64,000 bases of DNA from Podarcis raffonei. Its lineage: Eukaryota > Chordata > Lepidosauria > Squamata > Lacertidae. Shown in pieces: positions 19,184 through 33,600 of this stretch (its first letter is position 1; each line of letters starts with the position of its first letter). The notes under the pieces are model-generated. The model had not been told where the DNA came from. It saw only the letters and a list, made by a program, of their open reading frames with translations, and searched no databases. The translations under genes were made by a program, and so were the position numbers. The DNA lies in the NCBI RefSeq assembly GCF_027172205.1, contig NC_070614.1:50470001-50534000 (forward strand). The letters run 5' to 3'.

Positions 19184-19408
19184 CAGTGATACCTTGGTTT
19201 ACGAACTTAATCTGTTCCGGAAGTCCATTATCGAACCGAAACCATTCTTAAACCAAGGCACGCTTTCTGTAATGAGGCCTCCCGCCGCTGGTGCCCTTCC
19301 ACCATTCGGATTCCGTTCTTGGACCGACGTAAAGTTCTCCAATCAAGATGCTATTTCCAGTTTTGCAGAGTTTGTAAACCAAATCATTCTTAAACCGAGG
19401 TACTGCTG
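19184..19408. mobile_element. Tigger/pogo-like MITE (CAGTGATACCTTGGTTTACG variant)
   Basis: 225 bp with inverted ends, TA flanks (19182-19183, 19409-19410) and the CGAACTTAATCTGTTCCGGAAG core word. Confidence 0.82.
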
Positions 19409-19561
19409 TACTACCATTCAATAATTCTATAACAGCCCTGCGAGGGAGCTCAGGCTGGGAGGTGGCAACCAGCTGCCAAGGTCCCCAAAAACTTTTCATG
19501 CATGAGTGGAGACTTCTTGAACCAGGGTTGTATTGGTTGTACTACTCAATATTTTTGAGTA

Positions 19562-19858
19562 CAGTGGTGCCCCGCAAGACGAATGCCTCGCAAGACAAAA
19601 AACTCGCTAGAAGAAAGGGTTTTCCGTTTTTTGAGTCGTTCCGCAAGACGAATTTCCCTATGGGCTTGCTTCGCAAGACGAAACGTCTTGCGAGTTCTTG
19701 CGAGTTTGTTTCCTTTTTCTTAAAGCCGCTAAGCCGTTAATAGCTGCTAAGCCGCTAATAGCCGCTAAGCCGCTAATAGCCGTGCTTCGCAAGACGAAAA
19801 AACTGCAAGACGAAGAGACTCGCGAAACGGATTAATTTCGCCTTGCGAGGCACCACTG
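19562..19858. mobile_element. Tigger/pogo-like MITE (CAGTGGTGCCCCGCAAGACG variant)
   Basis: Second copy of the 10311-10692 family, in inverse sense, with TA flanks and a short run of GCCGCTAATA core repeats. Confidence 0.82.
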
Positions 19859-20124
19859 TATTTTGGTGTCTCCCCCCCCCCCCCGCGCTTTTTGGATTTC
19901 TATTTATTGCCTATATGTGTGCACATTGTGTTTAAATGTACGTGTTAGAGATTTCACCCTTATTGTAAACCATTTTGAGAAGTTTCATATATAAGTGGAC
20001 TTTAAACGATTAACCCTAAGTTAAAATAATATATTACATTAGGTTCAGAAGCAGTTTGCCGCAAATCAAAACTGGTGGTATTTCCCAGTGAGCTAATGCT
20101 TTTTAACTTTCTAATTTCTTTTAG

Positions 20125-23100
20125 GAAGATAACATAAAATGTCAAGGGAAGATGCCCGGGTCATCCCTGTGCGGGTGGCACTAAGGTGCCGCCCACTTGT
20201 TCCTAAGGAACTTGCTGAGGGCTGTCAGATGTGTTTGTCTTTTGTCCCTGGAGAACAGCAGGTGAGGAAAGATTTGGAGAGTTTCTGTGTGTGTTTGTGT
20301 TTCATCTGCTCTAAAATGATGCGAGGGTCGATCATTAAAGATTTCCCCTGACCCACTTCCGGTAATTGTAAGGTAAAGGTAAAGGGACCCCTGACCATTA
20401 GGTCCAGTCGTGACCGACTCTGAGGTTGCGGCGCTCATCTCGCTTTATTGGCCGAGGAAGCCGGCGTACAGCTTCTGGGTCATGTGGCCAGCATGACTAA
20501 GCCGCTTCTGGCGAACCAGAACAGCGCACGGAAACGCTGTTTACCTTCCCACCGGAGTGGTACCTAGTTATCTACTTGCACTTGGACGTGCTTTTGAACT
20601 GCTAGGTTGGCAGGAGCAGGGACCAAGCAACAGGAGCTCACCCCGTCGCGGGGATTCAAACCACCAACCTTCTGATCGGCAAGTCCTGGGCTCTGTGGTT
20701 TAACCCACAGCACCACCCGTGTCCCATTCCAGTTATTGTAGGAGGATGAAATTGCACGATTATAATGATACATCTCTCCATTGGTAACATGGTACTTTGT
20801 CGCTCTGAACTCCTAACAGTTTCTCTGTTACTGGTGCTAATGTGGAGTAACATCTGATAATGGAACCAATTGAATGCAGAGCAGTCATCAGGTTCCTTTA
20901 CTTGAAAGGGCGCGCACCACGAGAGATGTTTGATGAGATGAAAGGGACTTATGGGGAGGATGCCCCATTGTATGACGTAGTCAAGCACTGGCATTGTCAG
21001 TTCAAGTGTGGTCGGACTTCGGTGGAATGGCTCCCATTCCTGGGCAGCCACAGTCTGCCATTAATGAAGAGACCATCCAACAAGTGGAGGCCGCCATTTT
21101 GTTTTTTGTTTTTTTTATAAAATATTTATTAACGTTTTAAACACACACATAGGATTACACAATAAGGTTTACAAAAATCATAAGTTTACAAAATAGAAAA
21201 GTTAACAAACTAGAAAAAGGAAAAAAGAAAAAGAAAAAACACACATAGGAGAAATATATATAGAAAAGAAAAATCATAATAGCTAAATATAAAAAGAAGA
21301 CAGAAAAAGTTTAAATTTAACTCCATCTTTCAATAATCCTTAATCTCATTTCCTTAATTCTTTGACCTCCTCATACCTCCCCTTTTGTATTCCCGTTTAA
21401 AAGAAATCCTTTCAGCAAATCCTTATCCTCTGTCAATTTTCATAGCTCAATATCATCACCTATTATAAATATGTATTTTGACCATTATCAATCCATACTT
21501 TCATATTCTTAGAAAACTTTTTACCAATACTACTTATTTTCCATCCGACATCATTTTAACATTCCTTAATTTTACAGTATTTCTGCAGGTAGACTTTAAA
21601 TTTCTTCCAATCTTCTTCCACCAACTCTTCTCCCTGGTCCCAGATTCTGCCAGTCATTTCTGCCAATTCCATATAGTCCATCACCTTCATCTGCCATTCT
21701 TCCAGGGTGGGTAGATCTTGTGTCTTCCAATACTTTGCAATGAGTATTCTTGCTGCTGTTGTTGCATACATAAAAAAAGTTCTGTCCTTCTTTGGCACCA
21801 GTTGGCCAACAATGCCCAGGAGGAAGGCCTCTGGTTTCTTCAGAAAGGTATATTTAAATACCTTTTTCAATTCATTATATATCATTTCCCAGAAGGCCTT
21901 AATCTTTGGGCACGTCCACCAAAGGTGAAAGAATGTACCTTCAGTTTCTTTGCATTTCCAACATTTATTATCGGGCAAATGATAGATTTTTGCAAGCTTG
22001 ACTGGTGTCATGTACCACCTGTATACCATTTTCATAATATTCTCTCTTAAGGCATTACATGCCGTAAATTTCATACCTGTGGTCCATAACTGTTCCCAGT
22101 CAGCAAACATGATATTATGTCCAACATCTTGTGCCCATTTAATCATAACAGATTTAACCGTTTCATCTTGAGTATTCCATTTTAACAGCAAGTTATACAT
22201 TCTTGAAAGTACCTTAGTTTTGGAATCTAACAGTTCTGTTTCCAACTTTGATTTTTCCACCTGGAAACCAATTTTTTTGTCCAAATTATATACCTCCCTT
22301 ATTTGATAATAATGAAGCCAATCTCGCACTCTATCTTTTAGTTTCTCAAAACTCTGCAATTTCAATTTATTGTGGAGGCCGCCATTTTGGAGGATAGCCG
22401 CATAACCGTCAAGATGTCAAGATCAGTGTGGGCTCTGTAGAAAAAAAGAATCCATGATCATTTGAACATGGGAAAGGAGTCTGCACGGTGGGTTCCCCGG
22501 CTACTGATGCCTTTCCAGAAACAGGAACGAGTCACATGCTCACTGGCTCTTTTGGCCAGGTGTCACGAAAACCATGATGAGTTCTTCACCAGACTAATTA
22601 CTCAGGATGAAACATGGGTCCATCATTATGACCCAGAGACTAAATCCCAGTCCAAACAATGGAAGCACTCTGCCTCACCATCTCCAAAGAAGGCACGTGT
22701 CCAACTGTCAGCAGGCAAGGTCATGCTCACGGTCTTTTGGGACCACAGCGGAGTAGTGATGATGGATTTCCTGGCAAAGTGTACCACAATTACCAGGACA
22801 TATGACGCTTCACTGCTGCAAAAATTGCAGAAGGCCATCAAAATCGAGAGGCGTAGTACACTGACCAAGGGTGTCCGCCTCCTGCAGGATAATGCCCCGG
22901 TTCACAACTCGCATGTTGCTCAGACAGAAGCACGGTCCTGTGGCTATGAAATTCTTCCTCACCCCCCTTATTCTCCCAACCTCACACCACTGGACTTCCA
23001 CCTCTTTCCAACCATGAAGTTATTTTTGAAGGGCAAGCTTTTTCCAGACGATGAAATACTGATTTCTGAGGTCAGGTTGTAGCTTCTGATGCAACCTGCC

Positions 23101-24292
23101 GACTTCTACAGACGAGGTCTCCACAGCTGCATAATGGGAGAAGTGTTTGACTCTTGCTGGTAGCTATGTAAAGGTAAAGGGACCCCTGACCATTAGGTCC
23201 AGTCGTGACCGACTCTGGGGTTGCAGCGCTCATCTCGCTCTATAGGCCGAGGGAGCTGGCGTACAGCTTCCAGGTCATGTGGCCAGCATGACTAAGCCGC
23301 TTCTGGCGAACCAGAGCAGTGCACGGAAACGCCGTTTACCTTCCCGCTGGAGCGGTACCTATTTATCTACTTGCACTTTGACTTGCTTTCGAACTGCTAG
23401 GTTGGCAGGAGCAGGGACTGAGCAATGGGAGCTCACCCCGTGGCGGGGATTCGAACCGCCAACCTTCTGATTGGCAGGTCCTAGGCTCTGTGGTTTAACC
23501 CACAGCGCCACCCGCGTCCCTGGTAGCTATGTAGAGAAGGACTAATAACTGCCCAGTTTCGTTTGTCTCAGTCCATGGGAAGTATGTCAGGGGAAATCTT
23601 TAATGAACGCCCCTCTTATAACTAGCCTAGGAGAGGCAGGTGGAGATTCACCCCACTATAAATGGGACCAGTTCTCAAATCCTCAAGAGCTGATTTTGCT
23701 GAGAGGTGAAACCATAGCAATCACTACTTCTCTTCCTTCCTCACAGGTGGTTCTAGGTAACGACAAAGCATTCACGTATGATTATGTCTTCGACCCATCC
23801 ACTGAGCAAGAGGAGGTGTTCAACGCCTGTATTTCTCCCCTTTTAATGGGCATCTTCAAAGGTGAGAGCTGTTGAGGTGGAACATGTTGGGAACATCTTC
23901 AGTAGGAAGTGGCCTGGTGACCTGGAGGAAAGGTGGTGATTAAGTTCATTGGCCACAAAAAGCTTGCTCTGTTTTAAAAGGTCCTGCATGCCATGCTGGC
24001 TGGACAGTAACTTGATACTTGGAAGTGGCATCTTGCTTTACTGGAATGTATTGCGTGGAGCATGTGAGACTGCTGGCACTGCAAGCTCAAATCCGGGGGG
24101 TGGGGTGGATTTCTGTCCCACAAGCCTAATTTGCCCACATCAGCCAAGCCTCACTGACCTGCCCAACTTGAGGTAGCACCCATAGGGTCTTCTTGATCAG
24201 GATCCCATTCAAACCTGCTTAGTATCTGCAGTGAGGCTGCTCAAACTGCCTTCAGCCCCTGGGACCCGTGAAGAACACAATTTAGTTTTATT

Positions 24293-24335
<43 letters not shown>

Positions 24336-27300
24336 CAGAGTATTAAAAATAAAGAGACTTTCTTCCCTACAAGTTGTAAGAAAGATCATAAAATTGTAAA
24401 TTAGCTGAGCAGCAGCTGAAAAATGAGCTGGTACTGGAGTTTCAGTAATATGCAGGTCAAATTGATTTAAATCACTAGTCAGTAAAGACTTGATTTAAAT
24501 CATTTTTTTACAGAAAGACTCATTCTTGCTGGTGTCATCTTAATATTTACAACCAGGGGAAGGTTTTTGTTTTTGGAATAATGTATTTTCAAAGTAGTTT
24601 TTATAGTTATATCAGAAATTACTGATTTGGTTATACTATTAGAAATAATTAAGAAATTATTCTGAGGTTTAATAAGTTAACTTTATATTTGGACAACTTT
24701 TCTGCTGTACTTTATTGGAAGGGGGGGAAATCATTTCCTTAATAACAATTTAAACAATTTATTTAACTGAAGTAATAACATTATAGCATATGTATCCATG
24801 TTTAACTGATGTGGTTAAACGTTTTGTTGTTGTTTTTAAACAGACTGAGTTTTAGCAAACATGAAAAACTTAAAACAAATCCTTATTTCCTGATGAATAG
24901 CCTTTGGACTATAATGTAACGTAAATAGAAAACTCTCTTTAGAATTTTTTTTCCTCCAAAAGCATTTTATTTTAAAAATCCAATTTAAATAAAACAATCT
25001 GATTTATTTATTTATTTTAATCATTGATTTTTATCCACCCTGATGCAGGCTGATTAGGCTGCCTAGGGATTGAGATATATTCAACTTGCTCCAGTCTGAT
25101 TCTTGTCCTTGCTGTTATCAACACATGAAATACTATTAAGTTGTCTTCCTGAAAATGACCCTCACTTCTTTTTGCGTTTTAATTCCACAGGATATAATGC
25201 CACGGTTTTAGCCTATGGCCAGACGGGATCCGGAAAAACTTACTCCATGGGAGGGGCCTACACAGCCGACAAAGAGAACGATCCCACTGTCGGAATCATC
25301 CCTCGGGCAATAAAGCTTCTCTTCCAAGAAATGAAAGAGAGGACGGGGTGGCAGTTCTTCCTGAAAGTCTCTTATTTGGAGGTAAAAGCCATCTATGCTG
25401 TCAATATTTTTGTAGTTTTAAGAGCAGTTGCAGTGTAGGGCCAAAAATCTGCTTTTCCCTCACCTTGAAATCCAAGCCTCAGGGCCAAAATTACTTAAGA
25501 ATTTTGTTGAGGTTGGGATCAGATGCCTCTGGGCAGGGATGGGCATTTTTTGACCAGTCAAAAAAGATTTGATTGGACAGGCATTTTCTAAAGCATTAGC
25601 TTTATTGAAAACAACAAGAAAAGACAATCCTTTAATCATCAACAGGCTTGATAGCTGCGAATTACTAAAGCAAACTAGTTTAAACTGTTAAATCCATTGA
25701 TTTCAGTGGGTCTACTCTGGGTGATGGCTGACTAAGTCATGCCCAGTGAACAGCTTTTTTAAAATAAAAAATATGAAATATTATCAATGTTACGCAAGAT
25801 TTGTTACCTAAGTGGTTCCACGAACAGTTTTTCTGTTTGGCTTTTATCTTCTAATGCCCGGGTTGGCCTGCACTTCAGAACTGACTTAGAATTTATATTA
25901 TTATTTGTTGTTGTTCTGTTATAGTACAACTGTTTTTAAAGGTAGAAACAGGCTGATTGTGATCATAAGGCCAAAGGCCTGTCCAGTTCAACATCCCTGA
26001 CCAGACGCCTTTGGGAAGTCCATAAGCTGGAGTAGAGGGCAGTGGCCTTTTTCTGCTGTTTCCCCCCAGTGTCAGGTATCCTGAGACTCAGTGCCTTTGA
26101 TATGTTGAAGCAGCATGTAGACAGAATCATAGACTGGTTGAGTTGGAAGGGAGCCTGGTGGTCATCTATTCCACCCCCCTGCAGTGCAGGAATATGCAGC
26201 TGTCGCATACTAGTAGCCATTATCCTCTATGACTTAAAGTAGTATCAGATGTTTAAGTGGTCAGTTGATTGGTGTGTCAACCCTACCTTTGGATGGCCTT
26301 TTTAAAGAAAGTTTAATTCTTTCTCTCTGTTTCAGCATACTGTGTTGCTGGAAATGTGCTTGTGGCTCCATAAACTGGCTTGGGTTGCTGTGCTGAACCA
26401 TTAAAGTTTCTCCTTGCTATAGATAGTAGTTGAGCTTAACACTCATCATCATCATCATAATTTATTATTTATACCCCGCCCATCTGTCTGGGTTTCCCCA
26501 GCCACTCTGGGAGGCTTGCAACAAAACACTGAAATACAATAACCTATTAAACATTAAAAGCTTCCCTAAACAGGGCTGCCTTCAGATGTCTTCTAAAAGT
26601 TTGGTAGTTATTTTTCTCTTTGACATCTGGTGGGAGGGCGTTCCATAGGGCGGGTGCCACTACCGAGAAGGCCCTCTGCCTGGTTCCCTGTAACTTGGCT
26701 TCTTGCAGTGAGGGAACCGCCAGAAGGCACTCAATGCTGAACCTCAGTGTCCGAGCAGAACGATGGAGGTGGAGATGCTCCTTCAGGTATACTGGACCGA
26801 GGCCCTTCCTGGTTCCCTTGCAAAGCTGTGACTTCCAAGGGGTTTAGGGCAGGAATACAAAAGCTGTGGCAATTCTATTCTGTTTGGCTTTTGAGATGTG
26901 TCAAACCTCTCTTCCAATCTGCTATCTTTTCTTCCTCAGATCTATAACGAAGACATCCTAGACCTCTTGGCACCAGCCAAAGAGCGGACAGCTCAAATCA
27001 GCATCCGTGAAGACCCCAAGGAAGGCATAAAGGTGGAGTCCCTGCCAGGATTTGTTATTTTTATAGAACAGGGTACAGCATGTCATAGAGGCAAGGCTGG
27101 TAGTGTCAAATAGATCCTGCCTTGTTCTGTGGCAGACACATGAAAGCTTTTTTGTTGGGGGGGGGGGGAGAAATCTGATTGAAATAACCATTCAGTTTAA
27201 CTTTTAGCTTTACTGTGTGTCAGCTAAGCAGTCTCAACAACCCTCTGGCTCATGAGGAGACCCTCTCCAGAGCCTGAAGAGGTCGTCTTCGGGCTCTGTG

Positions 27301-30300
27301 GAGGGTCTCCTCCTGAGCAAGGAGAACTCTCCAGGATGTTCCCCATTTTATGTGATTTCATGTTTGCATGCAGTGGGGAGTCACCTGTACACTTACTAGT
27401 CAGGGCCTCAAACAGGGCCTTTCCAGTCCTATCTGGAGATGCAGGAGACTGAACCTTCCTTTTCAAGTCAGGCCAATGACCTGCCTTGCTCTTTTTCCCA
27501 AAGAGAAGGGATCTGTCCTCCTACTCCATACACTGCCAGGCATGCCAAACAGCTAATTTAGCCTATGAATTCCCATAACAGACTCCTTTATCCAGAGGAT
27601 GGCTAGGGTGAAGCATCGCTTCTGGGAGATTGAACACAGACTAGCAGTGCTCTGATTGCCCCAGATGGTCCCGATTACGTCTGGACACAGAAAACACCCG
27701 TAACAAAAGCTTGGTAGGATTTTTTTAGAAAGATGCTGTTGATGAAGCGAAGGGAGGCGGAAAAAACATTTCCTCCCCATTTTCTCTCTTGATACAGATT
27801 GTGGGGCTCACTGAGCACGTGGTGCATTCTGCTCAAGAGACCACCCTGTGCCTGGAGCAGGGGAACAACTCCCGAACGGTGGCTGCCACGGCCATGAACA
27901 CCCAGTCATCACGCTCTCACGCCATCTTCACCATGACCATTGAACAGAAAAGCAAGAGTGACACGTAAGCAAAAGTGTTCAGACTGTTAGGATATAGTTC
28001 CATTCCACCTTAAAAGGGTACAGGCATGACATTTGTGTATCACGTGCCTGTTTACTTCCAGCTCTTGCTGGGAACCTCCGTTGTATATTGCTTTTGCTAT
28101 GCAGCTGTTTATCCAGAGATGAAGGGATGCAGACACATTTTCTTTTGTCGCTAAACTATGCTGAATAAAAGCTGTATATAAAGCCTACATCTGCCTGTTC
28201 TCTTAAAAGCAAGGTCCATTGAAGGAAGGTTTGGGTTTTGCTGCCCGTGAGTGTGTGTTTTAGCGCCTTGAAACTGTGCTTAATTAAGAGAGGGTGCCTT
28301 GCTTCAAGACGATGAGGGCAGAAAAAGTGGAAGTCGATAACTGATTAAGGAGAGCTTTTGGCGTATTCGAAATGGTGCCTATCGAACGACTATGTCACTG
28401 GAGGATGGAGCAAACTTGTTTTCTCTTCCTGGAGGATAAAACCTCCAGGAATGGCTTCAGATTACAAGAAAGGAGATTCAGACTAAACATCAGGAAGAAC
28501 TTTCTGACCGTAAGAGCTGTCTGACAGTGGAACAGGCTCTTGCTAGAGGTGATGGACTGTCCTTCCTTGGAGGTTTTTAAGCAGAGGTTGCATGGTGATC
28601 TGTCATGTGTGAGCTAGCTGAGATTCCCGCATGGCAAGGGGGTTGGACTAGATTACTCGTGGGGGTCCCTTCCGACTCTACAGTTCTATGATTCTCTGAT
28701 TCCCCAGCCTAGTGCCTACCAGATGCTTTGGACTGCAGCAGCTGTGCTGGCTGGGGCTGATGGGAGCTTTAGCCCCAAACATCTGGAGGGCAGCAGGTTG
28801 GGGAAAGCTGGGTTCTTGTTACAGCCTCAGGGGTTTTTGTTCATTGCTGTGTGAGTGAAATGCTCCTACCTCTGACTTAGGAACACCAGTTTTTGTTCCA
28901 AGCTGCACCTCGTAGACCTTGCTGGTTCAGAAAGGCAAAAGAAGACCAAAGCAGAAGGTGATCGACTTCGGGAAGGTGAGTGGTAAAAATTTCTGATGGC
29001 ATGGTAAGTTTGTCCCCATGGTGGTAGAGTTTTTAAAGATTGTGATCTGTTCTGTGTTAGAAATCCTCGCTTCAAAGGGACCTTGTTTTTAGAAATAGCT
29101 GTTCAGGCCTGCCTAATTTAAGATCAATGGTTTATATGGCCGCCTCCTTCTTCTTCTTAGAATCATAGAATCATAGAGTTGGAATAGACCACAAGGGCCA
29201 TCGAGTCCAACCCCCTGCCAAGCAGGGGGTCTTCTTCTTCTTCTTCTTCTTCTTCTTCTTCTTCTTCTTCTTCTTCTTCTTCTTCTCTCTAAACTACCAT
29301 CTCAAGGCAATTCACACATAAGATAATTAAAAACAGATAAGAACACAAAAACAATACATTTAAAGCAAGATGAAAACCCTAATAGTGGTCAATAATGGTA
29401 AATACACATTTATCCAGCTGGGTAAATCTGTGAACAAAAATATAGCATATGCATAAGATTTGTCATCCTCTTTTGGTTTAGAGTCAGTATACCCACATCC
29501 ATACAATTGTCCCATACAACCATTTTTCCACGATTGTTAGAGTAGGATTTCCACACAGAGTCAGTTTAACGTGAAAGAATTGGTCAAATAATTTTTTTAG
29601 CCATTATGTTCCATAACTTTCTAACTGACAAGATTGATTCAAGAGAATCCTGGGTTTTAATATATTTTGATCCTAATGCTGTCCACTCAGATAAAGGAGC
29701 TATACATGTATAGTCTAGGATTGCTCAATTCAGAAAATTATTCCTAATTTTGGGTTTTCAGTGTCTGGTAAAGGTAAAGGTACCCCTGCCCGTACGGGCC
29801 AGTCGTGTCCGACTCTAGGGTTGTGCGCCCATCTCACTTAAGAGTCCGGGGGCCAGCGCTGTCCGGAGACACTTCCGGGTCACGTGGCCAGCGTGACGAA
29901 GCTGCTCTGGCGAGCCGTCACCAGCGCAGCACACGGAAATGCCGTTTACCTTCCCGCTGTAAAGCGGTACCTATTTATCTACTTGCACTTTTAGGGGTGC
30001 TTTCGAACTGCTAGGTGGGCAGGAGCTGGGACCGCAGACGGGAGCTCCCCCAGCCGCGGGGATTTGAACCGCCGACCATGCGATCGGCAAGCCCTAGGCG
30101 CTGAGGTTTTACCCACAGCGCCACCCGCGCCCTACAGTGTCTAGTATTTGACAGTAAATAAACTTGACAATATGGTTCCGGAAGGGTTCCTTCGAACTCT
30201 ACAATTCTAAAAGTGTTGATCTCGGCTTTCCATCTCTTCCCCCTTTTGCGTGTTTGCATGTTTAGGTATCAACATCAACAAAGGACTCCTCTGCCTGGGG

Positions 30301-30684
30301 AATGTCATCAGTGCTCTTGGAGAGGAAAACAAGAAGGGCAATTTTGTCCCTTATAGGGACTCTAAGTTAACACGCCTTTTGCAAGGTAAGAGTGGGAGCC
30401 AAAAAGTTCACCAGGGAATCATCTTGTGCCTCTGGAAACCTCCTTTCATCTCCCCAAAGTGGTGGGGTTTTTTTTACCTAAACAGTCGCCCTATTTTTCT
30501 CCCTTCAGATTCCTTGGGAGGCAATAGCCACACCTTGATGGTGGCCTGTGTGAGCCCAGCAGATTCGAACCTCGAGGAGACTTTGAATACCCTTCGATAT
30601 GCTGACAGGGCCAGAAAAATTAAGAACAAGCCGGTAGTGAATATTGACCCTCAGGCAGCAGAGATCGGCCGGCTAAAGATGCAG
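20125..30684 (+). CDS. KIF4A: KIF4A motor domain and neck (coding exons 1-8)
   Basis: The exon opening at 20125 has a 14-base 5' UTR stub before the ATG. Residues 1-360 hold the kinesin motor. [12 protein letters not shown] is the first strand, GQTGSGKT (89-96) the ATP P-loop, NTQSSRSH (208-215) switch I, DLAGSE (242-247) switch II, and [16 protein letters not shown] (328-343) the motor end and neck start. Every nucleotide-binding motif is intact, so an active ATPase is expected. Intron phases agree across each junction, for example the Gly codon split at 23861/25191. Confidence 0.97.
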
Positions 30685-33600
30685 GTGTGTCTGTGGGCTA
30701 CTAGATTTGGAGGGGCGGCAGAGGAGTTGGCTCCAGAGATGTGGGTGGTGGTGGGGATGTGAGCCGAAGACGCAGGCCAATGTTGATGCTTACTTGAAAG
30801 AGCTGCCACAGAACCACAGGCTGAATTTTCTGATGGGTGAGAAACAGTTAAAAGTAGCAATTTTCTCTCCTTCAGGTTCAACAGCTGCAGGTCTTACTGC
30901 TGCAGGCTCACGGAGGGACGCTTCCTGTGTCTATTGGGTGAGGACTGCTGGCCAACAACACATGTGACACTCACTCTTCAGTGCTAAAGGCAGCCTATAC
31001 TTTTTCATAAACGGTCATTACTGCAGACCTGACCAATGAAAGCACTGGTGCAGAGATCTCCGCAAACATAATTGGCAAAGCTTTTGTCTGGCCTCAAGGC
31101 ATGAATTGATGAGATGCACTTGGAAAACTGCTGCCCTATTTAAGAGAGCGTTGAAAGTTAATACGTTGCCAAGACTAAACATCCAAATGCCATTTGACTT
31201 TGAATTTTTTGACTGCAGGATGTGTCACTCCTTCTTAAGCATACAAATCTAATTAACAGGATTCTGGATACAAATCCAGGTCTGGTGCTGCTGCCTTTTC
31301 TGTCTTTCTCAAGCTCCTCTTATTCTTCCTCTTGCTTCAAGTCTGCTTAGCATCTTGCTTTCTGTCAAAACCCCATTCTCTAAAAACATGCCTGAAAACC
31401 TGCTCTTCCTGAGCCACTGCAAGCCTTCCCTCTTCTGTGGCTCCTTGTAAGTTGGCCCATACTTTTTTCTTTTTCTTCTTAGTTTTATTTACCTGCACTT
31501 AATGCTGTCCCATTGGGGTGATTTGAGTGGTCCATTTTCCATGCAAGGCTCCCTCTCTTTCATAGAAAACACACAATGCTGTACCCACAGAACTACATGA
31601 AAGGGACTGTCTTAGTTAGCCAACACAAATTTGCACGCTTGTCTAACATCCTGCCCGTCTGAGCAGGTAGGATTAGGCAGGGTGTGTGTGTTTCGTTCCT
31701 CTGACGTCATTGTGCCATTTAGAGGCACCAGAAACGCTTTCAAGTCCCAGTGCAAATCTGGGGACAAGAATCTCAGCTCCCTTCCAGTTTGGGGCTGGGA
31801 ACAAGGGGATTGCCTTTTGTTTGTTTTCTATAGAAAAATACATCTATACTGCAATTTCATTTAAAAATATCAAAGCAGCTTACAGCTTATATATGTGTGT
31901 GTGTGCGCGCGCGCAATAAAAGCGACACAAAGATTTAAAATTGAACACCACAAGCTAACGGTTACAGAAAGTGGTTTTCTTAATGTTCTGCGTAAGCCTG
32001 AAGGCATAGAAAAGTTTTAAGCAAACAGTTAATATAGAAAATGCCTGCAGCTGCGCTGCTTTGATTTGGAAATGCATGGAAAGCCGAGAGATGATTCTTT
32101 CCAAGTGTGTCTAAAGCCTGGGCAAAGCCCACTCTCTGAAGATATTCTGCTGAGTGGCAAGCTGGCAATTTTTGAACCCCCATGGCAATCCTGTTCATGC
32201 ACTGCCCGGAAGGAGGTTATTCTGCAGTTTTGAGAATAATGGAGGAGAAAACTTCTAGCGTGTTCTTCTGTGACATGAAATAATCTTTAACTCATATTTA
32301 AGATACTTTTTCTAGCAGTGTAGCCTTGTCCTTCCTTGGGTTTACTTTTAACTCACCCTTCCAGGAATCTGGGCTCCTTTTTTCCCTTCTTGAATGATAT
32401 AAAACTTTAGTGTGCTGGATGCAGGCAGATGACTAGCCAATAAACCACTTAGAGGCTTTATTACAACTGAGCAGTATATGAATTTTGTTAAATAAATAAA
32501 TGCTTCCTGCTTAAACTTCCAGTGGTGAGCCCTCGGAAAACCTGCAATCTCTGATGGAGAAAAACCACTCCCTCGCGGAGGAAAATGAAAAACTAAGCCG
32601 CGGCCTCAGTGAAGCAGCAGGCCAGCTTGCCCAGATGCTGGAAAGAATCATTGTGGTAAAGGCCTCAGATATTTGGGGGGTGGGGTGGCTGGTGGCAGTG
32701 ACACCTTTTTGTGGCATAAGCATGACTTCCCATCAGTGAGTTCAGAAAGAGGGCTATTCTCTTGCCAAAAATGCAGTCTTCTGACTTCATTTAAGAGTTT
32801 AGGAATTATTTTTTTAAATGCAGTGGTGGGAGCGATTATTGAAATTCCTGGCTGGTTTTTATGTACAGTGGTACCTCGGGTTACATACGCTTCAGGTTAC
32901 AGACTCTGCTAACCCAGAAGTAGTACCTCAGGTTAAGAACTTTGCTTCAGGATGAGAACAGAAATCGTGCTCCGGCGGCAGCAGGAGGCCCCATGAGCTA
33001 AAGTGGTGCTTCAGGTCAAGAACAGTTTCAGGTTAAGAACAGACCTCCGGAACGAATTAAGTACTTAACCTGAAGTACCACTGTACAGGTGACGACCATT
33101 TTGTGTGGGGGTCCCGTTCCCGGCCCCCGTTCTCCCCTCTTCGGGTGCATTTGCACATGCCTAAAATGGTCGCTGTCTGTACGCATTGGGACATATTGTA
33201 ACGTGAGATCTACTCAGAGTTATACCCATACTTATTACTGCTTAAGTCAGTGTGGTGTAGTGGTTGGAGCAGGCTTCCTCAAACTCGGCCCTCCCGATGT
33301 TTGGAGACTACAATTCCCATCATCCCTGACCACTGGTCCTGTTAGCTAGGGATCATGGGAGTTGTAGGCCAAAAACACCTGTAGGCCAAGTTTGAGAAAG
33401 CCTGGCTTAGAGTGTCAGATTAGGACCTGGGAGACCAAGGTTCAAATCCTCACTCAGCCATGAAGTTCAATGGGTGACCTTGGGGGCCAGCCACTGCCTC
33501 TCAGCCAAATCTACCTCACAGGCCTGTTTTGGGGGATTAAATGAGGGCAGAACCATGTATGCCACCTTGAGCTCCTTGGAGAAAAAAAGGGGATACAAAT

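Noticed and set aside
21556-22365. A 269-aa frame as a possible host gene
   Set aside because: It is the C-terminal part of L1 ORF2 within an insertion bounded by an exact duplication.
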